Shown here: one piece after another, positions 39,102 to 47,717 of the stretch
Numbering within the stretch: position 1 is the stretch's first letter
Layout of the letters: the number at the start of each line of letters is the position of its first letter
Origin: Pseudomonas fluvialis
GTDB taxonomy: Bacteria > Pseudomonadota > Gammaproteobacteria > Pseudomonadales > Pseudomonadaceae
DNA length: 64,000 bases
Direction of reading: 5' to 3'
Assembly (NCBI RefSeq): GCF_002234375.1
Contig: NZ_NMQV01000004.1
Location: forward strand, 62,001-126,000
Notes under the pieces: generated by a model
Databases searched by the model: none
What the model saw: the letters and a program-made list of their open reading frames with translations, nothing else
What the model was told of the DNA's origin: nothing
Made by a program: the position numbers and the translations under genes

Positions 39102-39265
39102 TATACCAAGGGCGTACGCCGCTCACAGGGATAAACGACTAGACTGGGATTACCCGGCACCAGGATGGCCTCACCTGCTCCACCATGTTCAGGATGGGTT
39201 CGCCGAGCGCCGCTCACGAGCCAACAAGAAGTACGGCCCACGGCCGCTGCGAGGAGAATGTTGTG

Positions 39266-40606
39266 ATGAAGCGATTGGCACTATTGCTGTTGGCGGCCTG
39301 TGCGCTGCCCGTTCAAGCCAAGGTCGACGCCGTGCAGGCAGCGCGCCTGGGGGCTGACCTGACACCGCTGGGCGCCGAGAAGGCGGGTAATGCCAGCGGC
39401 AGCATTCCGTCCTGGGAGGGCGGAATCACCACGCCGCCGGCGGAGTATCAGCCGGGTATGCACCATCCCGACCCGTTCAAGGCCGACAGCCCGCTGTTCC
39501 AGGTGGATGCCGGCAACATGGGGCAGTATGAACAGCAGCTCAGCGAAGGCCACAAGGCGCTGCTGAAAACCTACCCTGGCTACAACCTGCGGGTATTTCC
39601 GACCCGTCGGAGTGCCTCGATGCCGCAGCGTATCTACGATGCCACCCGTTACAACGCGCAGAATGCGCAGATGATCTCCGGTGGTAATGGTGTGGAAGGG
39701 GCCGCCTCGGGGATTCCCTTCCCGATTCCCCAGGAAGGCCTGGAGGTGGTGTGGAACCACATCATGCGTTACCGCGGCGACCAGTTCCGCTATGTCACCA
39801 ATCAGGCGGCTGTATTGGCCAGTGGTGCCTACAACCTGCTCAAGCTGGAGCGCGAGATCTATTTCGTGTACGGCCGTGAAGGGGTAAGCCTGCGCGATCT
39901 GGACAACACCCTGTTCTTCTACAAGTACCGTGTGGTGGCACCGTCCAAGCTGGCCGGTAATGCGCTGGTCGTGCAGGAAACCCTGGATCAGGTGCTGTCG
40001 ATCCGCAAAGCCTGGCGGTTCAACCGTGGTGAGCGTCGCGTGCGTCGTTTGCCGATGCTCGCCTATGACAGCCTGCAGCCGGATACCAGCGGCATGGCCA
40101 CCGCTGACGTAGTGGATATGTACAACGGTGCACCGGATCGTTATCAGTGGGCGCTGCTTGGCAAGCGTGAAATGCTCATGCCCTACAACAGCTATGCGCT
40201 GCACCAGAAAGGTATTCCGTACACCGATATTCTCCAGGAGAAACACGTTAATCCGGCGCTGCTGCGTCATGAGCTGCACCGTGTCTGGGTGGTCGAGGCC
40301 ACGCTGCGTACCGGTTTCAGCCATCCCTACGCCAAGCGTCGTTTCTACATTGACGAGGACAGCTGGCAGATCCTCGCCGTCGACCTGTACAACAAGAACG
40401 GCGAGCTGAATGGCCTGCAGGAAGCCCATTCGATCAATTACTACGACGTGCCGATGTTCATGAGCACCCTGGAGACCATCTACGACCTGAAGGGTGGTCG
40501 CTACTTCGTCGACGGCCTGGACAACAACGAGCCGATGTACGATTTCTCTGCCGAACTGCGCCCGCGTGATTTCACTGCCCAGGCGCTGCGCCGCGAAGGC
40601 AACTGA
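39266..40606 (+). CDS. DUF1329 family outer-membrane-associated protein
   Basis: A 446-residue exported protein with a signal peptide (MKRLALLLLAACALPVQA). The mature protein shows DUF1329 features: AARLGADLTPLGAEKAGNASG near the N-terminus, GSIPSWEGG, the YRVVAPSKLAG beta strand and a C-terminal half rich in aromatic beta strands (YAKRRFYIDEDSWQILAVDLY). The fold resembles LolA/LolB-type lipid-binding barrels, and members often occur with RND-type lipid or hydrocarbon transport or in substrate catabolism clusters. Here it stands alone. GAGGAG lies 9 bases before the ATG. A bidirectional terminator follows. Confidence 0.85.
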   Translation: MKRLALLLLAACALPVQAKVDAVQAARLGADLTPLGAEKAGNASGSIPSWEGGITTPPAEYQPGMHHPDPFKADSPLFQVDAGNMGQYEQQLSEGHKALLKTYPGYNLRVFPTRRSASMPQRIYDATRYNAQNAQMISGGNGVEGAASGIPFPIPQEGLEVVWNHIMRYRGDQFRYVTNQAAVLASGAYNLLKLEREIYFVYGREGVSLRDLDNTLFFYKYRVVAPSKLAGNALVVQETLDQVLSIRKAWRFNRGERRVRRLPMLAYDSLQPDTSGMATADVVDMYNGAPDRYQWALLGKREMLMPYNSYALHQKGIPYTDILQEKHVNPALLRHELHRVWVVEATLRTGFSHPYAKRRFYIDEDSWQILAVDLYNKNGELNGLQEAHSINYYDVPMFMSTLETIYDLKGGRYFVDGLDNNEPMYDFSAELRPRDFTAQALRREGN

Positions 40607-40632
40607 TCGCGGTTCACGGTTCAGCGGTTAAT

Positions 40633-40668
40633 AAAAAAGCCCGTATCCCCGGATACGGGCTTTTTTTT
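40633..40668. terminator. bidirectional terminator between DUF1329 gene and metalloprotease gene
   Basis: The stem GCCCGTATCC/GGATACGGGC (10 bp, 2-base loop) has AAAAAA on one side and TTTTTTTT on the other, so it can end transcripts arriving from either convergent gene. It lies 26 bases after the DUF1329 stop and 19 bases from the protease stop. Confidence 0.93.
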
Positions 40669-40687
40669 GGTTCATCGCGGAGCGTGC

Positions 40688-42478
40688 TTAGCGTTTGCGC
40701 AGGCTGACGTTGTCGATGAACAGCGACTGGCTGCGCTGGGTGCCAAGGATCAGTAGCTCGGCACGGCGCAGCGTGCCTGCCGGCAACTGCACCTCCTGAG
40801 CCAGTGTGCTCCACTGGCCCGCCCGAGTGGCGCGCTGGCCAAGACTCAGGTGTTGACCGCGGCCCTGGCTGTCTTCGACATACAGGTAGGCGTAGGCTAC
40901 CGCGCTGCTGCCACTGCTGCGGCCAATCGCCAGGTCCACCGAGAGCTGATAGCGTGCGCCGGGCTGCACCTGGCCAAGCAGATTGATGCTGGCGCCCGAG
41001 CCTTCATACTGCCGAAGGTAGGCTTCCAGGGCGCGCTTGCCGCTGCGTGCATAACTGCTGGCGCGGATCTTGCCGTGGAAGCCCGACCAGCCGTCGATGC
41101 CATTCTCGAAGCTCCAGCTGAGTTGGCTGGGGAACGGTGGAGCCGGTGGCGTGGCGGCCTGCGCCTCGACCAGTTCGACTTCGTCGATCAGCAGGCTACT
41201 GCCGCTATCGCTCCACAGGGCAACATAGGTGCTGCGTGCGTCTGCTGCGGGCTGGAAGGTGAAGTTGCGTTCCAGGCGGGAGAACTCGTTGCCGGTGAGC
41301 GACAGGCTGACCGACTGTTCGGCGCTGTAGCTGAGCCGTCCGTCGTTGAGCTCCTGGAGGATGGCCAGGCGGACATTTTCCCGGCTGTCGCGTGCCTTGA
41401 GCATGGCTTTGGCGCGCAATCGGTACTGGCTGCCGCGGTTTAGCGCGCCGATTGGCGTGACCAGCGCATCGAAGCCCTGGGTCTCCATCTGCAAGGCATT
41501 GTCGCGGCAGTTCAGCGCGACATTCACCAGGCTCAGGCGACCCTGGCCAAACAGGCTGCGCCAACCCTCGCCGGTGTTGAATTCGCCATTGTCGACCAGG
41601 CTCTTGAGTGCCGGCTTGCTGCACCAGGGCAATTCGGCCGGTGGTGGAGTGGTGCCACCCGGATTGCCAGTAACGGGTACCTGGGTGGCACGGAATGCGG
41701 CGATCTGTGCGGCCATGGCGTTGAGGGCACGAACGGCATCGGCTCGCTCATGTTCGCCACATGGACGGTTGCTGCAATCGCTGTCGCTGAGTTGCGGGTT
41801 GGAGAATACCGGGGCCTGACGGCGGGCGCCGAAGACCTGCGGGTAGGCCATGATGGTGCTGTACTGGCCCTGCACGCCATAACCACGGCTCCATTCGTGG
41901 GTGCCGCTGTGCCCGTTGTTGCTGTAATAGCCTTCCTGCTGGTCCTGCTCGTAGGAGTGGCGCAGGCCCATATTGTGCCCGGCCTCGTGGGCAAAGGTGC
42001 TGAGGCTGCAGTCAACCCCGGTCAGGCCATAGGCCATTTCCTTGGCCCCGTTGTTGAAGCGGTCGCTGTTCTTGCTGCCGCTGCCCATCCAGGCGATGCC
42101 GCAGACGCCGTAGCCCTGGCCCTGGGTGGTACGGTTGACCAGTTGCACCAGGTCCGCGCCGTATTGTTCCCGCAAGCGTTGTACCCGGCTGTCGTAGGTG
42201 AACTTGTTGAGGTTGCTGGATGACACGTCGTAGTAGTCGGCCCAATCCAGCAACTGCTTGTGTACCAGGCGCAGGCGCAGGTTGGCGCCACTCTTGGCAT
42301 AGGCATTGTTGGCGTATTCGATATAGCTGGCGATGCGCGCGTCGATATCGCGGCCGTTGGGCAGCGCCTGGGCATCCTTGGTGTAGAGCACCATGATGTC
42401 GACGATCTGCGGGTTGGCCTGGGCGCTGTGGGCGGCCATGGCGAGCGCCAGGGCGGATAGCCATTGCGTTTTGTTCAT
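40688..42478 (-). CDS. secreted reprolysin-like zinc metalloprotease with C-terminal carbohydrate-binding-type domains
   Basis: A 596-residue secreted protease. The signal peptide is residues 1-~21 (AAHSAQA), and the catalytic domain begins at once (NPQIVDIMVLYTKDA), with no propeptide. The metzincin site HEAGHNMGLRH lies near residues 163-173, followed by a Met-turn candidate in YSTIMAYP near 208. Cysteines are paired around the active site. A Pro/Thr linker near 275 leads to two jelly-roll domains of the CBM4/9 type (about 295-430 and 450-596; VDNGEFNTGEGW and WSFENGIDGWSG). It is probably exported by type II secretion and targets glycoproteins or a matrix. The adjacent upstream gene is a likely chaperone or propeptide partner. 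Confidence 0.87.
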   Translation of the reverse strand: MNKTQWLSALALAMAAHSAQANPQIVDIMVLYTKDAQALPNGRDIDARIASYIEYANNAYAKSGANLRLRLVHKQLLDWADYYDVSSSNLNKFTYDSRVQRLREQYGADLVQLVNRTTQGQGYGVCGIAWMGSGSKNSDRFNNGAKEMAYGLTGVDCSLSTFAHEAGHNMGLRHSYEQDQQEGYYSNNGHSGTHEWSRGYGVQGQYSTIMAYPQVFGARRQAPVFSNPQLSDSDCSNRPCGEHERADAVRALNAMAAQIAAFRATQVPVTGNPGGTTPPPAELPWCSKPALKSLVDNGEFNTGEGWRSLFGQGRLSLVNVALNCRDNALQMETQGFDALVTPIGALNRGSQYRLRAKAMLKARDSRENVRLAILQELNDGRLSYSAEQSVSLSLTGNEFSRLERNFTFQPAADARSTYVALWSDSGSSLLIDEVELVEAQAATPPAPPFPSQLSWSFENGIDGWSGFHGKIRASSYARSGKRALEAYLRQYEGSGASINLLGQVQPGARYQLSVDLAIGRSSGSSAVAYAYLYVEDSQGRGQHLSLGQRATRAGQWSTLAQEVQLPAGTLRRAELLILGTQRSQSLFIDNVSLRKR

Positions 42479-42493
42479 GGAATTTTCCTTGTT

Positions 42494-43132
42494 TCAGCCC
42501 TGGCTGGGCGGCGGCAGCGGGGCCAGCTCTTGGTGGTCGTAGTGCAGGTGGTCGTTAGGGTCGGCGCGCAGTACCAGTTGGTTCTCGTCGGTGATCTGTG
42601 TCTTGCCGGTGGCGTTGTCGATGATGATGGCCAGGCTGCCGTCGCGGGTGGCTACGCTGATATGGGTTTCCAGCTTGCCGCGCACCAGGGTCAGGCTTTC
42701 CAGATCATCGTCTTCGCCCAGCGCGCCATGCCACACCGCGCTGTCCCCGGTATTGCGGGTCTGGCTCAGCGTGGCGCGCAATACCTGTGCATGGCCAGGC
42801 AAGGCCAGACTGACGACCTGGCCCTGCTGCAGGTCCTGCAACAGTTGTGGATTGATCTGGGTGTAGTACTGGGTGAGCCCTTGCGCGTGCTCTTCACGCA
42901 GGCTGTCGGCGTTCCACAATACGCGCTCGCTAGGTAGGTCACCGGGGCTGTGCTTGGGCTGTGCGCTGAGCGGCAGCTGAGTACGCTCAGGCAGGGCGGC
43001 TGGCGTAACTGCAGGCGGTTGCCCAAGGCTGTCTTCCGCTTGCAGGGGCGTGGGTTGTTCGGCGAGCAGCACACCGAGTGCACCACCGACGACGGCCGTG
43101 GCCACCGCGGCGGCGATCCAGGTTTTTGACAT
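42494..43132 (-). CDS. membrane-anchored propeptide-like protein, putative protease chaperone
   Basis: A 212-residue protein with an N-terminal hydrophobic helix (residues ~5-24, WIAAAVATAVVGGALGVLLA) and no clear signal peptidase site, then a Pro/Gln-rich linker to ~65. The rest resembles the N-terminal propeptides of secreted metzincins: QGQVVSLALPG, a tryptophan-centred VWHGALGEDDD, SLTLVRGKLETHISVATRDG, then a strand and an H-rich end. It lies 15 bases upstream of the propeptide-less protease. By analogy with the Acinetobacter CpaA/CpaB protease-chaperone pair, it may fold or inhibit the protease in the periplasm before secretion. The role is inferred. Confidence 0.65.
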   Translation of the reverse strand: MSKTWIAAAVATAVVGGALGVLLAEQPTPLQAEDSLGQPPAVTPAALPERTQLPLSAQPKHSPGDLPSERVLWNADSLREEHAQGLTQYYTQINPQLLQDLQQGQVVSLALPGHAQVLRATLSQTRNTGDSAVWHGALGEDDDLESLTLVRGKLETHISVATRDGSLAIIIDNATGKTQITDENQLVLRADPNDHLHYDHQELAPLPPPSQG

Positions 43133-43344
43133 GCAGCGTTTCCTTGTGGGAGTGAGGTTGCGCTGCGCAGTCTAGGGAGGGAGGCGTGCCGAGTTCGCTG
43201 GTTGCATCACGGCCTGGCAGCTACTGCAGGCGAGTATGCCGCTTTGGCGAGCAGCATCGCAGTGCCAGGGTGTGACAGTTCGCGGCCGTTGCGGAACCGC
43301 TTGGCAAAATGCTTGCGCAGGTGGCGAAAAAGCTGAGCGACTGG

Positions 43345-43668
43345 TCAGCTGCGGTCGGCGAGTATGCCGATGATAAAGAACACCAGCAGCAGCACCGGCG
43401 ACAAGGTGAAGTTATTGAAGTGCGCCAGTCCCTTGGCCAGCCAGGGGGTGAGGAAGACGATGGCCAGGCCGTAGCCGACCGCGCAGACGATAACGAAGAT
43501 CAGCGTGCGCAGGATGAAATTGAGTGAACCGATGCTGCGTTGCACCCAGGCATTGAGTCCTGGGCCGAACAGCACGAAGAGGGTTGCCATGATAGCCAGG
43601 GAGATGTCGTAGAGGTGGCCGCGGCTCCAGCGTGACAGGTTGACGATCAGGTCGAGAAGCATATCCAT
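43345..43668 (-). CDS. DUF3392 family membrane protein
   Basis: A 107-residue inner-membrane protein with three or four hydrophobic segments (YDISLAIMATLFVLFGPGLNAW, LRTLIFVIVCAVGYGLAIVFL, SPVLLLVFFIIGILA). It matches the small DUF3392 family common in gammaproteobacteria; function is unknown. It lies 15 bases downstream of hemW and is probably the last gene of the metX-to-hemW transcript. The 212 bases between its stop and the protease-chaperone start show no gene. Confidence 0.85.
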   Translation of the reverse strand: MDMLLDLIVNLSRWSRGHLYDISLAIMATLFVLFGPGLNAWVQRSIGSLNFILRTLIFVIVCAVGYGLAIVFLTPWLAKGLAHFNNFTLSPVLLLVFFIIGILADRS

Positions 43669-43683
43669 GGGCGGTCCTTGTCT

Positions 43684-44883
43684 TCACAGAAACAGTTGCA
43701 GCAGGTCGTTGAGAAACAGCTGCCCGCGGGGGCTGGCCTGCAGACGCTGTGGGTCGGGATTGAGCAGCCCCTGCTGCTCGGCGCGTTGGCGTGCCGCGTC
43801 AAGATGCGCGAGGGGCAGCCCGGTGCGCTGGCTGAACAGACTACTGGGTACGCCGTCGCTCAGGCGCAGGGCGTTCATCAGGAATTCGAAGGGCAGTTCC
43901 TGCGCGTCCAGCCAGCGGGCCCCGGCCTGCTGGCGTTGTGCGCTGGCCAGGTAGTCCTTGGGCAGACGGGTCTTCCAGGTGCGCTGGATGCGTCCGTCGG
44001 CGTGGCTGAGCTTGCCGTGGGCTCCGGCGCCAATGCCGATGAAGTCGCCAAAGGTCCAGTAATTGAGGTTATGCCGCGCCTGGCGCTGTGGCCGGGCATA
44101 GGCCGAGGTTTCGTACTGCGCGTAGCCCTGTTCGGCGAGCAGAGCCTGGCCGGCCTCCTGGATGTCCCAGAGAATGTCATCTTCCGGCAGGCTCGGCGGC
44201 TGGCTCCAGAACTGTGTGTTGGGCTCCATGGTCAGCTGGTACCAGGACAGGTGGCTGGGCTGCTGGGCGATCGCCAGATGCAGGTCGGCGAGTGCTTCTT
44301 CCAGCGTCTGCTCGGGCAGGCCGTGCATCAGGTCGAGGTTGAAATTGTCGAAACCGGCGGCGCGTGCCATGTCGGCGGCGCGCACGGCTTCGCCGCCATC
44401 ATGGATGCGCCCGAGCGCCTTGAGCTTGCTGTCCTGAAAGCTCTGGATGCCGATCGACAGGCGATTGATGCCGAGCTGGCGGTAGGCGGTGAATTTGGCC
44501 TGCTCAAAGGTGCCGGGGTTGGCCTCCAGGGTGATTTCGATGTCCTCGCTGAAGGACAGGCGTTGTTGCGCGCCGTCGAGAAAGCGTCCCAGTGCCTTGG
44601 CGGAAAACAGGCTGGGCGTGCCGCCACCGAAGAAGATCGAGCGCAGCGGGCGTCCTTGCGCCTGCTCACGCTCGGCCTCCAGGTCGGCCAGCAGCGCATC
44701 GACGTATGCCTCTTCCGGCAGGCTGGGGCCGGCAGCATGCGAGTTGAAATCGCAGTACGGGCATTTCTTCACGCACCAGGGGATGTGCACGTACAGCGAG
44801 AGCGGCGGCAGCTCGAAAGACGCGCTGACTGCGGGCCGCTCACTCAGCGCCGTGGCCGGCGCCGGCTGGCGTGGCGCATTCAT
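43684..44883 (-). CDS. hemW: radical SAM heme chaperone HemW
   Basis: A 399-residue radical SAM protein that binds heme and delivers it to target proteins such as respiratory enzymes. CVKKCPYC near residue 39 supplies three cluster cysteines (CX3CX2C, with the further family cysteine close by). FGGGTPSLF near residue 85 is the GGE-like SAM-binding motif. HNLNYW near residue 265 is the HNxxYW signature that separates HemW from coproporphyrinogen dehydrogenase HemN. The ATG at 44883 overlaps the rdgB stop as ATGA, so the two are coupled; the open frame upstream to 44973 lies inside rdgB. Confidence 0.94.
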   Translation of the reverse strand: MNAPRQPAPATALSERPAVSASFELPPLSLYVHIPWCVKKCPYCDFNSHAAGPSLPEEAYVDALLADLEAEREQAQGRPLRSIFFGGGTPSLFSAKALGRFLDGAQQRLSFSEDIEITLEANPGTFEQAKFTAYRQLGINRLSIGIQSFQDSKLKALGRIHDGGEAVRAADMARAAGFDNFNLDLMHGLPEQTLEEALADLHLAIAQQPSHLSWYQLTMEPNTQFWSQPPSLPEDDILWDIQEAGQALLAEQGYAQYETSAYARPQRQARHNLNYWTFGDFIGIGAGAHGKLSHADGRIQRTWKTRLPKDYLASAQRQQAGARWLDAQELPFEFLMNALRLSDGVPSSLFSQRTGLPLAHLDAARQRAEQQGLLNPDPQRLQASPRGQLFLNDLLQLFL

Positions 44884-45470
44884 AGCCCCAGCCGCTGCTT
44901 GAGCAACTGCATGGCGCGGGCGCGGTGACTGAGCTGGTTCTTGCTGGCTTTGTCCAGTTCGGCGCTGCTGCACTGGCGCTCCTCGACCCAGAACAGCGGG
45001 TCGTAGCCGAAGCCGTTGCTGCCGCGCGGAGCCTGCAGGATACGACCCTGCCAGAGCCCTTCGCAGATGATCGGCAACGGGTCGTCGGCATGCCGGACCA
45101 GCGCCAGGGCACAGACGAACTGGGCACTACGCTGTGCCTCGGGCACCTCGCGCAGTGCTTGCAGCAGCTTGGCATTGTTGGCGGCATCGCCCTGGCCATC
45201 GGCATAGCGTGCCGAGTAGATGCCTGGTGCGCCGCCGAGGGCATCGACGGCCAGCCCGGAGTCGTCGGCGAGTGCCGGCAGGCCGCTCAGGCGCGCAGCA
45301 TGACGCGCCTTGAGGATGGCGTTCTCGACAAACGACAGGCCGGTTTCCTCAGGCTCCTCGCGGGAAAACTCGCCGACCGAGCGCAGCCGTACATGTTCGC
45401 CGAGCATGTCCTGCAGTTCCTTGAGCTTGCCGGCGTTGTGGCTGGCCAGTACCAATTCGTTGAGCTGCAT
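44880..45470 (-). CDS. rdgB: XTP/dITP diphosphatase RdgB
   Basis: A 196-residue pyrophosphatase that removes dITP, XTP and dHAPTP from the nucleotide pool. The N-terminal [11 protein letters not shown] is the substrate-binding motif. [25 protein letters not shown] contains the metal-binding acidic residues, and [10 protein letters not shown] near residue 150 is conserved. The ATG at 45470 ([10 protein letters not shown]) is chosen over 45479 because relatives begin there and it lies just after the DUF4426 stop. hemW follows with a 4-base overlap. Confidence 0.96.
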   Translation of the reverse strand: MQLNELVLASHNAGKLKELQDMLGEHVRLRSVGEFSREEPEETGLSFVENAILKARHAARLSGLPALADDSGLAVDALGGAPGIYSARYADGQGDAANNAKLLQALREVPEAQRSAQFVCALALVRHADDPLPIICEGLWQGRILQAPRGSNGFGYDPLFWVEERQCSSAELDKASKNQLSHRARAMQLLKQRLGL

Positions 45471-45475
45471 AGGGA

Positions 45476-45892
45476 TCAATCCGCGAAGACTTCCTGGGTG
45501 AAGGTCAGCGTATGCGCCGGCCCGCCATTGCCTTGTACCTGCAGTTCAAAGACCAGTTGTTCACGGCTGTCGATGGTGAACTGTGCCAAGTAATAGATGG
45601 CCTCGCCTTCGCGCTGCTCGCGGAAGGTCAGTGGGCTGCGCTGGCCAAGCAGGTTACGCACCTGGCCGCTGACCGTGCCGGCTTGGGCCTGGCTGCCCTT
45701 GCGCAGGGCGATATTGATGACACCGCGCTGCTTGCTGCGCTCCAGGCCACTGGCGGCGGCGATATCCGGTTGCAGAAAGGTCGAGTTGAACACGCTGTAG
45801 TGCACTTCCAGCTCACCGAAACGTTGCAGGCGTTCGGCGCTGGCAGGTAGCGACAGGCTGAGGGTCAGCAGGCAAAGCAACAGGGCACGCAT
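45476..45892 (-). CDS. DUF4426 family exported protein
   Basis: A 138-residue protein with a signal peptide ([16 protein letters not shown]). The mature part begins [28 protein letters not shown], the DUF4426 signature found next to metW in pseudomonads, and is predicted to be mostly beta. Function is unknown. The ATG at 45892 gives the signal peptide; the longer frame to 45937 runs into metW. It lies 10 bases after metW and ends 5 bases before the rdgB ATG, so it belongs to the same transcript. Confidence 0.87.
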   Translation of the reverse strand: MRALLLCLLTLSLSLPASAERLQRFGELEVHYSVFNSTFLQPDIAAASGLERSKQRGVINIALRKGSQAQAGTVSGQVRNLLGQRSPLTFREQREGEAIYYLAQFTIDSREQLVFELQVQGNGGPAHTLTFTQEVFAD

Positions 45893-45902
45893 GGGAACTC
45901 TC

Positions 45903-46496
45903 CTAGACACGACTAATACGGTAGATACCGATTTCACCCAGCAGGTTAGGCCATAGACGGCTGGCCGTGCTGTGGCGGTGCTGGCGATCGACCGCCAGGC
46001 GATCGAGGACGCGCAGCTGGCGCTGGTGACACAGCGCCTCGAAGTCCTTGAACGTACAGAAGTGGATGTTCGGTGTGTTGTACCAGGTATAGGGCAGGAA
46101 GTCGGAAACCGGCATGCGCCCCTTGCTGGCCAGGTACCAGCGGCAACGCCAGTGACCGAAGTTGGGGAAGGTGATGATGCAGGTCTTGCCCACCCGCAGC
46201 ATCTCGTCGAGGATCCGGTCGGGGTAATGCACAGCTTGCAGCGCCTGGGTCATGACCACCACGTCGAAGCTGTCGCTGGCGAAGTTGCCGAGGCCCTGGT
46301 CGAGATCCTGCTGGATGACGTTGACGCCGCGCTCGATGCAGTGGGCGATGTTGTCCGGGTCGATTTCCAGGCCATAGCCGCTGACCTGCTTGTGCTCACG
46401 CAGCCAGGCGAGCAGTTCGCCGTTGCCGCAGCCCAGGTCGAGCACGCGGCTGCCGGCAGGTATCCAGTGCTGGATGATCTCCAGATCGGCACGCAT
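45903..46496 (-). CDS. metW: methionine biosynthesis protein MetW
   Basis: A 197-residue class I methyltransferase-like protein that works with MetX in homoserine acylation. The SAM-binding loop VLDLGCGNGELLAWL lies near residue 20, and VVVMTQALQAVHYP near 75 corresponds to the post-I motif. FLPYTWYNTPNIHFCTFKDF is a family signature. No substrate methylation is established for it. It starts 3 bases after the metX stop, a tight operon pair, and DUF4426 follows. Confidence 0.94.
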   Translation of the reverse strand: MRADLEIIQHWIPAGSRVLDLGCGNGELLAWLREHKQVSGYGLEIDPDNIAHCIERGVNVIQQDLDQGLGNFASDSFDVVVMTQALQAVHYPDRILDEMLRVGKTCIITFPNFGHWRCRWYLASKGRMPVSDFLPYTWYNTPNIHFCTFKDFEALCHQRQLRVLDRLAVDRQHRHSTASRLWPNLLGEIGIYRISRV

Positions 46497-46499
46497 GAC

Positions 46500-47639
46500 T
46501 TATACCTCGATGCGCTGCATGTAGGCGCTGAAGGCCTGCAGGTAGCGGGGGATGGGCAGCAGGAAGGCGTCGTGGCCCTGCGGAGCGTCGATGTCCAGGT
46601 AGCAGACGTTTTTCTTGGCGGCCATCAGCGCGTTGACGATTTCCTGCGAGCGGGCCGGCGAAAAGCGCCAGTCGGTGGTGAAGGACAATACGCAGAAGTC
46701 GGCTTGGGCGACGCTCAGCGTGCGCGCCAGGTCGCCCTCATGGGCCGCCGCCGGGTCGAAGTAGTCGAGGGCCTTGGTCATCAGCAGGTAGGTGTTGGCG
46801 TCGAAGCGTCCGGAGAACTCTTCGCCCTGATAACGCAGGTAGCTCTCTACCTGGAACTCGACGCTGTGCAGGTCATAGTTGTGCGTGGCGCTCTTGCGCT
46901 CGCGCCCGAATTTTTCGCCCATGGCGTCATCGGACAGGTAGGTGATATGGCCAACCATGCGCGCCAGCATCAGGCCGCGCTTGGGAATGGTGCCAAGTTC
47001 CTGGAAGCGCCCTTCGTGGTAGTCGGGGTCGGACAGAATGGCCTGGCGGGCGACTTCATTGAAGGCGATGTTCTGTGCCGAGAGCTTGGGCGCCGAGGCG
47101 ATGCATACGCAATGCCGCAGCCGTTCCGGGTAGCTGATGCTCCACTGTAGGGCCTGCATGCCGCCCAGGCTGCCGCCCACTACCGCGGCCCATTGGTGGA
47201 TGCCCAGGTGGTCGGCCAGGCGGGCCTGGCTGTTCACCCAGTCCTCCACGGTAATCACCGGGAAATCCGCCCCATAGGGCTTGCCGGTCGCCGGGTTGAG
47301 GCTGCTCGGGCCGGTCGAGCCGTTGCAGCCGCCCAGGTTGTTGAGGCTGACCACGAAGAACTTGTTGGTGTCGATGGGCTTGCCGGGGCCGATGCAGCTG
47401 TCCCACCAGCCGGGCTTGCGTTCGTCCACGCTGTGGTAGCCCGCGGCATGGTGATGCCCGGAGAGGGCATGGCAGATCAGCACGGCGTTGCTGGCCTGGC
47501 TGTTGAGCTGGCCATAGGTTTCGATCACCAGTTCGTAGCTGTCCAGCTGGCGGCCACAGGCCAGGGCCAGCGGTTGCTGGAAGGCCAGTCGCTGGGGACT
47601 GACCAGGCCAACGGAGTCGGCGGGGAACACTGCGGGCAT
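46500..47639 (-). CDS. metX: homoserine O-acyltransferase MetX (succinyl type likely)
   Basis: A 379-residue alpha/beta hydrolase-fold transferase that activates homoserine for methionine synthesis. [14 protein letters not shown] near residue 155 carries the nucleophilic serine. The oxyanion loop is [13 protein letters not shown] near 55. The aspartate and histidine of the triad are in the C-terminal part ([10 protein letters not shown] and GHDAFLLP near 350). Pseudomonad MetX enzymes, which work with MetW, have been described as succinyltransferases; the acyl donor here is inferred from that. It is first gene of the metX-metW-DUF4426-rdgB-hemW run. Confidence 0.95.
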   Translation of the reverse strand: MPAVFPADSVGLVSPQRLAFQQPLALACGRQLDSYELVIETYGQLNSQASNAVLICHALSGHHHAAGYHSVDERKPGWWDSCIGPGKPIDTNKFFVVSLNNLGGCNGSTGPSSLNPATGKPYGADFPVITVEDWVNSQARLADHLGIHQWAAVVGGSLGGMQALQWSISYPERLRHCVCIASAPKLSAQNIAFNEVARQAILSDPDYHEGRFQELGTIPKRGLMLARMVGHITYLSDDAMGEKFGRERKSATHNYDLHSVEFQVESYLRYQGEEFSGRFDANTYLLMTKALDYFDPAAAHEGDLARTLSVAQADFCVLSFTTDWRFSPARSQEIVNALMAAKKNVCYLDIDAPQGHDAFLLPIPRYLQAFSAYMQRIEV

Positions 47640-47717
47640 CGGACCCTGCTCTTGCTAGACGGAGGCGCCAGTCTAAAGAGCGTGAAGGCCAGCGGCAAGG
47701 CTGTGCAATACGCGGTG

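Noticed and set aside
43133..43344. Hidden small gene or RNA between the propeptide-like gene and DUF3392
   Set aside because: No open frame with a ribosome binding site and no stable terminator hairpin was found; it is left as an ordinary intergenic stretch.
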